DNA of 13,757 nt, from contig JBBIJV010000086.1 of assembly GCA_037445815.1 (NCBI GenBank), positions 1 to 13,757 of the forward strand, written 5' to 3'. This document shows positions 1-7,746 of the stretch, piece after piece (within the stretch, counting starts at the first letter, position 1; every line of letters begins with the position of its first letter). Source of the DNA: FEN-1219 sp037445815. GTDB lineage: Bacteria > Pseudomonadota > Gammaproteobacteria > Steroidobacterales > Rariloculaceae. The position numbers and the translations under genes were made by a program. The notes under the pieces were generated by a model. It made no database searches. It was not told where the DNA came from and worked only from the letters and a program-made list of their open reading frames with translations.

Positions 1-204
1 GGCGTGCGCGGACGCGCGGTCCAGGCGGCGGTCGACGACGTCGCCGCGCCGGTCGAGGCGGTTCTCGACGCGATCGCCGCGCGCGTCGAGACGCCGCTCG
101 ATTCGGTCGCCGCGACGGTCGGCGCGCTCGCCGGCGTCCTGCGCGAAGACATTGGTCGAGCATGCGAGCAAAATGAGGCTCAAGCCCACTACAGTGCGTT
201 TCAT
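1..204 (-). CDS. Small exported Asp/Arg-repeat protein, partial (C-terminus beyond the window)
   Basis: Reading leftward from the ATG at 204, the frame stays open to the window edge (68 codons seen). A GGAGG ribosome binding site lies 6 bases upstream (211-215). The start is Lys-Arg followed by a hydrophobic stretch and then VFAQ at residues 19-22, a plausible signal peptidase I site after Ala21. LLAC at 12-15 resembles a lipobox, so a lipoprotein is possible. The visible mature part holds three 11-residue repeats (residues 29-39, 40-50, 51-61) of the pattern D-x-R-G-D-x-(I/V)-(E/D)-x-R-L, probably a charged helix. Similar DR-rich exported proteins occur in proteobacteria without a known function, and I assign none. 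It is transcribed away from the radical SAM gene. Codon choice is GC-rich like its neighbours. The gene is well supported; its role is unknown. Confidence 0.82.
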   Translation of the reverse strand, partial: MKRTVVGLSLILLACSTNVFAQDAGERADRRGDRIERRLDARGDRVENRLDRRGDVVDRRLDRASAHA

Positions 205-315
205 CTTCGGCCTCCCTAGCCAAGAGAACACAAGAAAGCCACGAAAGAACAGTCCGTCGCCGACAACAACGGCCCTCGCCTCCAAGCCGTTGACGGCGCA
301 GGATCGCACCTCGGG

Positions 316-329
316 ACGTTATGTAACGT
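316..329. promoter_or_regulatory. Inverted repeat abutting the radical SAM start codon
   Basis: ACGTTA and TAACGT are perfect 6-base arms separated by TG. The right arm touches the ATG at 330. No normal Shine-Dalgarno sequence is visible between this repeat and the ATG; the nearest G run is at 313-315. The repeat could be an operator or an RNA hairpin that covers the start. The function is inferred from position only. Confidence 0.3.
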
Positions 330-1406
330 ATGGACGGAAGGATCAAAGGCCGCGGCGCGCTCTCGAATCGGGAAGGCCGGTTCGCGCGCCGCGAGCGCGA
401 GCCGGACTTCGACGCGCTCGAGGCCGCGGCGGCCGCCGACGAGGACGAGCCCGCGAAGCTCGCGACGCACCTGCACGTCGATAACGCGCGCACGATCGTC
501 GCGCGCAATCGCTCGCCGGACATTCCGTTCAGTCAGTCGATCAACCCATACCGCGGCTGTGAGCACGGCTGCATCTACTGCTACGCACGCCAGACCCACT
601 CGTATCTCGATCTCTCGCCGGGCAGAGACTTCGAGACGGAGATCTTCTACAAGCCGAATGCCGTCGAGCTGCTGCGCGCGGAGCTCGATCGGCCCGGCTA
701 CGAGGTGAGCCCGATCGCGTTCGGCACGAACACGGATCCGTATCAGCCCGTCGAGCGCAAGCTCGAATTGACGCGCGCGCTCCTCGAGTTGCTGCTCGAG
801 CACCGCCACCCGCTCACGATCGTGACGAAAGGCGCGCTGATACTGCGCGACCTCGATTTGCTCGCAAAGCTGGCCGAGCTCGAGCTCGTCGCCGTGCACG
901 TCAGCGTCACGACGCTCGACGACGAGCTCAAGCGGCGCATGGAGCCGCGCACGGCGGGACCGAAGCAGCGCCTAGCGATGCTGCGCGCGCTTTCCCGCGC
1001 GGGAATACCCGCCGGCGTGATGGCGGCGCCCGTGATCCCGGCGCTCAACGATCACGAGCTCGAAGGCATTCTCGAGGCGGCGGCCGAGGCCGGCGCCGGC
1101 AGCGCCGGCTACGTGCTGCTCCGGCTGCCGCACGAGGTCGAGCCGCTGTTCGTCGAATGGCTGCGCGCGCAATACCCGAACCGCGCCGAGCACGTCCTGA
1201 GCCTCTTGCGGCAACTGCGCGGCGGCGCCCTCTACGAGTCGGGATTCGGCAGCCGGCAGCGCGGCTTCGGCCCGTTCGCGGCGCTGCTCCAAGCCCGATT
1301 CGAAAAGGCCCGCCGGCGATTCGGGCTGACGCAGGAAACCGAGCTGCGGACCGACTTGTTTGCGCCTCCGCGGGCCGCACGGCCCCAGCTCGACCTTGGC
1401 TTTTAG
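330..1406 (+). CDS. PA0069-family radical SAM protein
   Basis: A 358-residue protein of the radical SAM superfamily, resembling the SplB-like PA0069 group. The iron-sulfur motif is C77-x3-C81-x2-C84 within NPYRGCEHGCIYCYAR. This motif would hold a 4Fe-4S cluster that cleaves S-adenosylmethionine; the substrate is unknown. The N-terminus KGRGALSNREGRF is typical of the family and supports the ATG at 330. An in-frame TAA at 324-326 rules out a longer start. Downstream are family-like segments such as GTNTDPYQPVERKLELTR and an FGSRQRGFGP stretch near the C-terminus. It appears to be a single-gene unit, divergent from the DR-repeat gene, with the two-component operon following 90 bp later. The family call is firm; its biochemical role is not known to me. 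Confidence 0.93.
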   Translation: MDGRIKGRGALSNREGRFARREREPDFDALEAAAAADEDEPAKLATHLHVDNARTIVARNRSPDIPFSQSINPYRGCEHGCIYCYARQTHSYLDLSPGRDFETEIFYKPNAVELLRAELDRPGYEVSPIAFGTNTDPYQPVERKLELTRALLELLLEHRHPLTIVTKGALILRDLDLLAKLAELELVAVHVSVTTLDDELKRRMEPRTAGPKQRLAMLRALSRAGIPAGVMAAPVIPALNDHELEGILEAAAEAGAGSAGYVLLRLPHEVEPLFVEWLRAQYPNRAEHVLSLLRQLRGGALYESGFGSRQRGFGPFAALLQARFEKARRRFGLTQETELRTDLFAPPRAARPQLDLGF

Positions 1407-1465
1407 TCTCAATATTTCTCGGTCCGCGCGGCCCTCTGCTAGGGTGGACGCGCGAATTTGTGGCA

Positions 1466-1481
1466 ATTTGCACAAGCAAAT
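1466..1481. promoter_or_regulatory. Inverted repeat upstream of the response regulator gene
   Basis: ATTTGC and GCAAAT are perfect 6-base arms around ACAA. The element ends 15 bases before the GTG start at 1497 and just before the GGGG that could act as ribosome binding site (1485-1488). It lies in a locally AT-rich patch. It could be an operator (autoregulation is common for CpxR-like regulators) or a leader hairpin. The direct-repeat box of classic CpxR sites is not apparent, so the assignment is open. Confidence 0.3.
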
Positions 1482-1496
1482 CATGGGGTTCTAGCC

Positions 1497-2201
1497 GTGC
1501 CCGACCACCGCCTCCTCATCATCGACGACGACGCTCGCCTCGCCGAGATGCTCATCGAGTACCTCGCGCCCGAGGGCATCGAGCTCACGCACGTGGCGTC
1601 CGGCATCCAAGGGCTGCGCAGTGCCCAGCGCGAGAACTACGATTTGATCATCCTCGACGTGATGTTGCCCGGGCTGTCGGGATTCGACGTGCTGAAGCAG
1701 CTGCGCGAAGCCGGCTCGAAGACGCCCGTGCTGATGTTGACGGCGCGCGGCGACGACGTCGACCGCATCGTAGGCCTCGACCTCGGCGCCGACGATTACT
1801 TGCCGAAGCCGTTCAATCCGCGCGAGCTGCTCGCGCGCGTGAAAGCGATTCTGCGCCGCACGGCGGAGCCCGAAGGCGACGAGCCCGTCGAGATGACGGT
1901 CGGCCAGCTCAAAGTGAACCTGCGCCGGCGCGAGGCCTGGCTCGCCGACAAACCGCTCAAGCTGACGAACGCAGAGTTCGTGATTCTCGTGACGCTGATG
2001 CGCTCGCCGGGCGACGTCGTGTCGCGCGAAGCGCTGACTCGCACGGCGCTCGGCCGCCAGCTCTTGCCCGACGACCGCAGCCTCGACACTCACATCAGTA
2101 ACTTGCGCCGCAAGCTCGGCAGCGATGCCGACGGCGACGTGCTGATCCGCAGCATCCGCGGCAGCGGCTACGTGCTCGTACCTCCGGCGGAGAGCGCGTG
2201 A
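1497..2201 (+). CDS. OmpR-family response regulator, CpxR-like
   Basis: A 234-residue cytoplasmic transcription factor with an N-terminal receiver domain (about residues 5-115) and a C-terminal winged-helix domain (about 138-230). Receiver residues are in place: acidic pocket D10-D12, phospho-acceptor D54, T82 and K104 (in LPKPF). The DNA-binding part has the DDRSLDTHISNLRRKLG segment and a C-terminal RGSGYVLV, both close to CpxR. I chose the GTG at 1497 because VPDHRLLIIDDD is the usual length before the first acidic pair and GGGG lies 8 bases upstream. A TTG at 1458 in the same frame would add an atypical 13-residue extension. The stop overlaps the start of the kinase gene (GTGA), so the pair is translationally coupled and the kinase is its likely partner. 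Confidence 0.93.
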   Translation: MPDHRLLIIDDDARLAEMLIEYLAPEGIELTHVASGIQGLRSAQRENYDLIILDVMLPGLSGFDVLKQLREAGSKTPVLMLTARGDDVDRIVGLDLGADDYLPKPFNPRELLARVKAILRRTAEPEGDEPVEMTVGQLKVNLRRREAWLADKPLKLTNAEFVILVTLMRSPGDVVSREALTRTALGRQLLPDDRSLDTHISNLRRKLGSDADGDVLIRSIRGSGYVLVPPAESA

Positions 2202-3555
2202 GCCTGTTCTGGAAAATCTTCGTCTCGTTCATCGTCGCCATGACGATCACGTCGGCGGGCGCGATCTACGTGACGTATCGCATCGTGAGCCGGCCGCTCA
2301 CGCAGACCGACTTCGAAGGCCGCGACGAAATAATTCGCCAGGTCTCCGAAGCGCTCGCGCGCGGCGGCGAACGCGAGCTCAAGACGTGGCTACGGGAGAA
2401 TCCGCGGCCCGTGCGCAACACGGTGCTGCTCGTCACGAACGAGCGCGGCGACGAGCTGCTCGGCCGCGCGATGCCGCGCGAGGTGGCGCGCCTCTTGCGG
2501 ACGCGGCCGCCGTCGCGGCGTTTCGACAGGCCGCCGCCCAATTTCCAGGGCGTGCAATTGACTCCGACGATCACGGGGCCGGACGGCGAGGTGTATAACC
2601 TTCACTTCGAGCGGGCGCCCGTGTCGATCTGGGGCATTTACGTGTGGCCCGGCACACAGGTCGCCGTGCTGTCGGTCACGATCTTGACGGCGGCCGTCGT
2701 CTCGCTCGTGCTCGCCCGCTACGTCTCGTCGCCCGTCGTGCGGCTCCAGAAAGCCTCGCGCGCGCTCGCGGCAGGCGCCCTCGAGACGCGCGTCGGCGCG
2801 CCGTTCACGAAGCGTGGTGACGAGGTCGGGACGCTCGCGCGCGATTTCGACGCGATGGCCGAGCGCATCCAGGCCCTCGTCGAGTCGAAGGAGACCCTGC
2901 TGCGCGACGTCTCTCACGAGCTGCGCTCGCCGCTCGCGCGCATCCGCATGGCGCTCGCGCTGGCCGAGCGGCGCGCCGGCGCGGAGTCGCAACCCGACCT
3001 CGCTCGCATCGAGCGCGAGGCCGAGCGGCTCGACAAGCTCGTCGGCCAGGTCATGACGCTGACGCGGCTGCGCACGACGGAGACGCCGCGCCGCGACCTC
3101 GTGCGGCTCGACAAGATCGTCGGCGAGGTCGTCGACGATGCGCGCTTCGAGTACCCCGACGCGACGGTCGACTTCGTGGCGGCCGGCGAGCCTTCGCTGC
3201 GCGGCGATGCGGACGGCCTGAAGAGCGCCGTGGAGAACGTCGTGCGCAACGCGTTGATTTACGGCGACCGCTCGAAGCCGATCGAGGTCCGCCTCGAGTC
3301 GAGCCCGGGCAGCGCCAGAATCCGCGTTCTCGACCGCGGACCCGGCGTGCCGGAGGCCGATCTCGAGCGGATCTTCGAGCCGTTCTATCGCACCGACAAG
3401 AGCCGCGACCACCGGCAAGACGGCCAAGGCATCGGCCTAGCGATCACGGCCCGCGTCATGGAGCTGCACGGCGGCTGGGTGACCGCGCGCAACCGGCCCG
3501 AGGGCGGGCTCGAGATTGCTCTCGAGCTGCCGCTCGGGCGCGAAGCTGCGAACGC

Positions 3556-3559
<4 letters not shown>
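2198..3559 (+). CDS. Membrane sensor histidine kinase, CpxA-like
   Basis: A 453-residue inner-membrane kinase starting at GTG 2198 inside the stop of the response regulator gene. Order of parts: membrane helix 1 (about residues 5-27), a periplasmic sensor region (about 30-145) rich in Arg and Pro, membrane helix 2 (about 150-174), a HAMP linker (about 175-228), and a HisKA domain with H240 in DVSHELRSPLARIR. The ATPase domain follows, with N-box residues N347 and N351, DRGPGVPE (379-386), FEPFYRTDKSRD, and GQGIGLAI (409-416). FYRTD and DVSHELR-type boxes match CpxA-like kinases, which phosphorylate the adjacent regulator in response to envelope conditions. The signal sensed here is not shown by the sequence. 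The periplasmic part is the least conserved and has no domain I recognise. Its stop overlaps the convergent amtB stop in one CTAG. Confidence 0.93.
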
Positions 3560-4839
<1,280 letters not shown>

Positions 4840-4861
4840 AACCCCCCCGGGTTGTTCTTAT

Positions 4862-5200
4862 CTAAATGGCTTGATCGCCGGTCTCGCCGGTGCGGATCCG
4901 ATAGACCTGCTCGAGATCGATGACGAAGATCTTGCCGTCGCCGACCTTGCCCGTTTTCGCGGCGCCGCTGATCGCTTCGATGGCGCGCTCGACGAGCTCG
5001 TCGCTGACCGCGACTTCGACCTTTACTTTTGGCAAGAAGTCCACGACGTACTCCGCCCCGCGGTAGAGCTCGGTGTGACCTCGCTGGCGGCCGAACCCCT
5101 TTACCTCGGTCACGGTCATACCCTGTACCCCGACTTCTCCCAGTGCGTTGCGAACGTCGTCGAGTCGAAAGGGTTTTACGACTGCCGTTATGAGCTTCAT
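4862..5200 (-). CDS. glnK: Nitrogen regulatory protein P-II
   Basis: A 112-residue PII signal protein, full length for the family. It opens with MKLITAVVKPFRLDDVRNAL. The T-loop carries GRQRGHTELYRGAEYVVDF, with Y51 as the uridylylation site used in proteobacteria. The later GDGKIFVIDLEQVYRIRTGE segment is the conserved nucleotide-binding region. PII trimers bind ATP, ADP and 2-oxoglutarate and report nitrogen and energy status. Position directly before amtB indicates the GlnK type, which plugs the AmtB channel when ammonium is plentiful, rather than a stand-alone GlnB. The start ATG at 5200 has a GGGGG stretch upstream. No convincing sigma54 promoter or NtrC palindrome was found upstream, so how it responds to nitrogen here is unclear. 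Confidence 0.96.
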   Translation of the reverse strand: MKLITAVVKPFRLDDVRNALGEVGVQGMTVTEVKGFGRQRGHTELYRGAEYVVDFLPKVKVEVAVSDELVERAIEAISGAAKTGKVGDGKIFVIDLEQVYRIRTGETGDQAI

Positions 5201-5250
5201 GAATCCCCCTGGAACGTTGAAAGGCGGCTGCCTCGAAACGAGAAGTCTGC

Positions 5251-5280
5251 TTGAGATCGCTGCAGCTCGGGTTGTGTATT
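5251..5280 (+). promoter_or_regulatory. Possible sigma70-type promoter for msrPQ
   Basis: TTGAGA (5251-5256) matches the -35 box at five of six positions. TGTATT (5275-5280) matches the -10 box at four of six, with an 18-base spacer. If used, the msrP leader would be about 225 nucleotides and would include all three 50-bp repeats. It is one of several weak candidates in this divergent spacer. Confidence 0.22.
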
Positions 5281-5336
5281 GTTCTTACGGGGGTATTCTA
5301 ACGAAGTCGCGCCGGCGCTGGCGACGCTCGTAGACG

Positions 5337-5486
5337 ACCGCCATGGATGGCGGGAGTGCCGCAAGTGCAGGAGCAAATTGCGGCCGACCGCCATGGATGG
5401 CGGGAGTAGGGCAAGTGCCGGAGCAAATTGCGGCCGACCGCCATGGATGGCGGGAGTAGGGCAAGTGCCGGAGCAAGACGCGGCCG
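5337..5486. repeat. Three tandem copies of a 50-bp palindrome-bearing repeat
   Basis: Copies lie at 5337-5386, 5387-5436 and 5437-5486 with no gap. Each begins GACCGCCATGGATGGCGG, which holds the inverted repeat CCGCCAT-GG-ATGGCGG (5338-5353, 5388-5403, 5438-5453). Copies 1 and 2 differ at four positions and copies 2 and 3 at three, all clustered near the end. In copies 2 and 3 a second small hairpin, GGCA-AG-TGCC, can form; in copy 1 both outer bases differ and the outer pair is lost. CCATGGATGG-centred repeats like this are, to my knowledge, scattered between genes in several gammaproteobacteria. The array fills most of the 312-bp gap between glnK and msrP. An open frame runs through it into msrP, but the peptide is repeat-derived and unlikely to be translated. 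Confidence 0.93.
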
Positions 5487-5512
5487 TCCGCAAGCCACGA
5501 AAGGTGAGAGCC

Positions 5513-6466
5513 ATGCGTAAACGATTCGATTCGAACATCAAGCCTTCCGAGATCACGCCCGAGAGCGTGTTCGTGAACCGGCGCTCGCTGCTGACGGCCG
5601 CCGTCGCGGCGGGGCTCATTCCGTCGATCATGTCGGAGGCGGCCACGGTTCCGGCGAGCGGCGACCTTGGGGACGTGGCGAAGTGGCCGAAATCGACCAC
5701 GGAGAAGCCGAACACGTTCGAGCAGATCTCGAGCTACAACAATTACTACGAGTTCGGCACGGGCAAGGGCGACCCGGCCGAGAACGCGCATCGGCTGAAG
5801 ACCCGGCCGTGGTCCGTGCAGGTGACGGGCGAAGCTGCGCGCACGGGCACGTACACGCTCGAGGACATCCTGAAGCCGCATTCGCTCGAGGAGCGCATCT
5901 ATCGCATGCGCTGCGTCGAGGCGTGGTCGATGGTCATTCCGTGGGACGGGTTTCCGCTTGCGGATCTTCTGAAGCGCTTCGAGCCGACGTCGAAAGCGAA
6001 GTACGTGCAGTTCTTCACGCTCAACGATCGAACGCAGATGCCGGGAGTGCGCTATCCCGTGCTCGAGTGGCCGTATCGCGAGGGGCTCACGATCGAGGAA
6101 GCGATGCACCCGCTCGCGTTCGTGGCTGTCGGCGTGTACGGCAAGGTGCTGCCGAATCAAAACGGCGCGCCGCTGCGCACCGTGATTCCGTGGAAGTACG
6201 GGTTCAAGAGCACGAAGTCGATCGTGCGCATTCACTTCCTCGAGACGCAGCCGCAGACGAGCTGGAACATGGCCGCGCCGCAGGAGTACGGGTTCTACTC
6301 GAACGTGAACCCCGAGGTCGACCACCCGCGGTGGAGCCAAGCCAGAGAACGGCGCCTCGGCGGCAGCCTGTTCTCGGCTTCGCTGATCCCCACGCAGATG
6401 TTCAACGGCTACGCCGAAGAAGTCGCGAGCCTCTACACGGGCCTCGATCTGCGCAAGAACTATTGA
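5513..6466 (+). CDS. msrP: Protein-methionine-sulfoxide reductase catalytic subunit
   Basis: A 317-residue periplasmic molybdoenzyme that reduces methionine sulfoxide in envelope proteins damaged by oxidants. The N-terminus MRKRFDSNIKPSEITPE is typical of MsrP, so I place the start at ATG 5513, with AAGGTGAGAG just upstream. Starting further upstream would add repeat-derived sequence. A twin-arginine signal is present: R23-R24 in NRRSLLTA, followed by a hydrophobic stretch, giving Tat export of the folded, cofactor-loaded enzyme. C134 in YRMRCVEAWSMVIPW is the expected molybdenum ligand. Family-like segments SYNNYYEFGTGKGDP and WKYGFKSTKSIVRIHF are also present. The gene is followed after 16 bp by msrQ, its electron donor, in the usual order. 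No stress-response operator is evident. Confidence 0.96.
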   Translation: MRKRFDSNIKPSEITPESVFVNRRSLLTAAVAAGLIPSIMSEAATVPASGDLGDVAKWPKSTTEKPNTFEQISSYNNYYEFGTGKGDPAENAHRLKTRPWSVQVTGEAARTGTYTLEDILKPHSLEERIYRMRCVEAWSMVIPWDGFPLADLLKRFEPTSKAKYVQFFTLNDRTQMPGVRYPVLEWPYREGLTIEEAMHPLAFVAVGVYGKVLPNQNGAPLRTVIPWKYGFKSTKSIVRIHFLETQPQTSWNMAAPQEYGFYSNVNPEVDHPRWSQARERRLGGSLFSASLIPTQMFNGYAEEVASLYTGLDLRKNY

Positions 6467-6482
6467 GTGCGCGCGGATCGGG

Positions 6483-7166
6483 ATGACGCATCGCACCATC
6501 GTCACCTTCAAGGTCCTTCTGTGGGCGGCGTGCTTGGCGCCGCTCGGGCTCTTGACTTTGCAGGGGTTCGGCTACTTCGGCGGGCTCGGGCCGAACCCGC
6601 CCGAGACGGTGCTCAACGTCTGCGGCAAGACGGGCTTGAACCTCCTCGTGCTCACGCTCTGCGTGTCGCCGATCCGGCGCTCGACCGGCATCAACAGGCT
6701 CGTCTCGTTTCGCCGCCCGCTCGGCCTATTCGCCTTCTTCTACCTGGTGCTGCACTTCCTGACGTACGCGCTGCTCGACCGCGGTGCCCTTTGGGATACC
6801 GTGGCGGCGCTCGCCTCCGTCGGCGCCGACATCGCCGAGCGGCCCTACATCACGGTGGGCTTCACGGCGCTCGTGCTGCTCGTGCCGCTTGCGATCACGT
6901 CCACGCGCGGCATGCAGCGCAGGCTCGGCAGGAACTGGGCGAAGCTACACCGGCTCGTCTACGCCGTGCCCGTGCTCGGCGTCGTGCACTTCTACTGGCA
7001 GGTGAAATCCGACTTCGACTTCGCCGAGCCGCTGCTCTACGCGTTTCTGCTTGCCGTGCTGTTCGGCGAGCGCATCAAGAATTGGCTAGTACACTCGAAA
7101 GCCGCCGTGGCGCCGCCGTATCAGCGCGTCGAGCCACCACAGCCCCGCGAGAAACCCAGCCACTAG
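6483..7166 (+). CDS. msrQ: Heme membrane subunit of the MsrPQ methionine sulfoxide reductase
   Basis: A 227-residue inner-membrane cytochrome b-type protein (ferric-reductase-like transmembrane family) that passes electrons from the respiratory chain or flavin reductase to MsrP. Several hydrophobic helices are visible. Histidines H91 (LVLHFLTYAL), H156 (KLHRLVY) and H169 (VVHFYW) sit in helices at positions expected for heme ligands. GLNLLVLTLCVSPIRR and FRRPLGLFAFFYLVLH are family-like. The start at ATG 6483 follows a GGATCGGG stretch. It is coupled to msrP with a 16-bp gap. About the last 24 residues (from HSKAAVAPPYQ) are a Pro-rich tail encoded on the strand opposite the end of the SH3/anchor gene and are probably a late extension. 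Confidence 0.95.
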   Translation: MTHRTIVTFKVLLWAACLAPLGLLTLQGFGYFGGLGPNPPETVLNVCGKTGLNLLVLTLCVSPIRRSTGINRLVSFRRPLGLFAFFYLVLHFLTYALLDRGALWDTVAALASVGADIAERPYITVGFTALVLLVPLAITSTRGMQRRLGRNWAKLHRLVYAVPVLGVVHFYWQVKSDFDFAEPLLYAFLLAVLFGERIKNWLVHSKAAVAPPYQRVEPPQPREKPSH

Positions 7167-7685
7167 CGTAACGACGAGCGCGGGCATCACCCACATCAGC
7201 GGCAGCGTGTAGCGGTACTTTTCGAATCGTTCCTGATACGCGCGATTCTCGGCTTCGAGCCGCTCGATCGTCTGCTGAATGGTCTCCGCCGAGCCCTGCT
7301 TTCCCGTGAGCTCCGAGGTGAGCCGCAACAGCTCGTGCTGCGCGGTCGCCTGCGCCGTCTTTGCTTCCGCAAGCGCGCCTTCGAGGCTCTCGATCTCGCT
7401 CTCGAGCTCGACGATGCGCGCTGCGGCCGGCTTCTCCGTGACGAGGTAGGCGGCCTTCACCCAGCCCTCGCGGCCATCGGCCAGCTTGACCCGCGCATGG
7501 TTCGGGTTGCGCTCGAGCACCTCGACGGCCGTGCCGCTCAAGAGATTCTCGAACGGGCGGTCGCTCGTATCCGGCGCCGCGTGCAGACCGAGCCGCAGGC
7601 TGTCCGTGACGTAAGCGGTCTCGGCGGCGGCGTTCGCGATGACGCCCAGGCCGAGCGCCAGGGTAAGCAGCGCTCCTTTTCGCAT
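7086..7685 (-). CDS. SH3-domain protein with coiled coil and membrane anchor (TIGR04211 type)
   Basis: A 199-residue protein with a signal peptide (residues 1-21, ending NAAA), a bacterial SH3 domain (about 24-83, with the GREGWVKAAYL end), a long coiled coil (about 90-157), one membrane helix (about 162-185), and a basic C-terminus RRRHGGFRVY. This order matches the TIGR04211 SH3/anchor family found in many gammaproteobacteria. The SH3 part should face the periplasm, where such domains often bind cell wall or protein partners; the exact role is not established. The ATG at 7685 has a GGGGAG ribosome binding site. It follows the GGDEF/EAL gene by 34 bp (86 bp if that gene ends in the alternative frame), so joint transcription is possible. 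Its 3' end overlaps msrQ tail-to-tail by 81 bp. Confidence 0.93.
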   Translation of the reverse strand: MRKGALLTLALGLGVIANAAAETAYVTDSLRLGLHAAPDTSDRPFENLLSGTAVEVLERNPNHARVKLADGREGWVKAAYLVTEKPAAARIVELESEIESLEGALAEAKTAQATAQHELLRLTSELTGKQGSAETIQQTIERLEAENRAYQERFEKYRYTLPLMWVMPALVVTLVAGFLAGLWWLDALIRRRHGGFRVY

Positions 7686-7718
7686 GCCGGCTCCCCGACT
7701 TGACAGAATGTGCCGGGG

Positions 7719-7746
7719 ATTATAGGCGGCGCGGGGCGCCCGGGAA
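7719..7746 (-). promoter_or_regulatory. Candidate promoter for the SH3/anchor gene
   Basis: On the minus strand a perfect TATAAT (plus-strand 7719-7724) lies 34 bases before the start codon. At a 16-base spacing the -35 position reads TTCCCG (7741-7746), a poor match. The perfect -10 box in a very GC-rich region is what stands out. If the upstream GGDEF/EAL gene is read to its longer stop, the box overlaps its last codons. Confidence 0.35.

Noticed and set aside
1458..1496. TTG start at 1458 for the response regulator
   Set aside because: It would add 13 residues before the normal receiver start, and the GTG at 1497 has a usable ribosome binding site and the usual family length.
4842..4848. 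Run of seven C bases (G on the coding strand) before the amtB start, considered as a phase-variable tract
   Set aside because: Seven bases is short for slipped-strand switching and the run falls in the normal ribosome binding position, so a plain translation signal is the simpler reading.
5218..5233. Sigma54-like element upstream of glnK on the minus strand (AGGCAG-N5-TTTCA)
   Set aside because: The -24 GG and the spacing fit, but the -12 element has TC instead of the invariant GC. It lies only about 18 bases from the start codon, leaving almost no leader. No NtrC palindrome is near.
5279..5512. Upstream extension of the msrP reading frame through the 50-bp repeats
   Set aside because: The extra residues are repeat-derived. 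MsrP proteins begin with an MRKRFD-type N-terminus, and a good ribosome binding site precedes the ATG at 5513.
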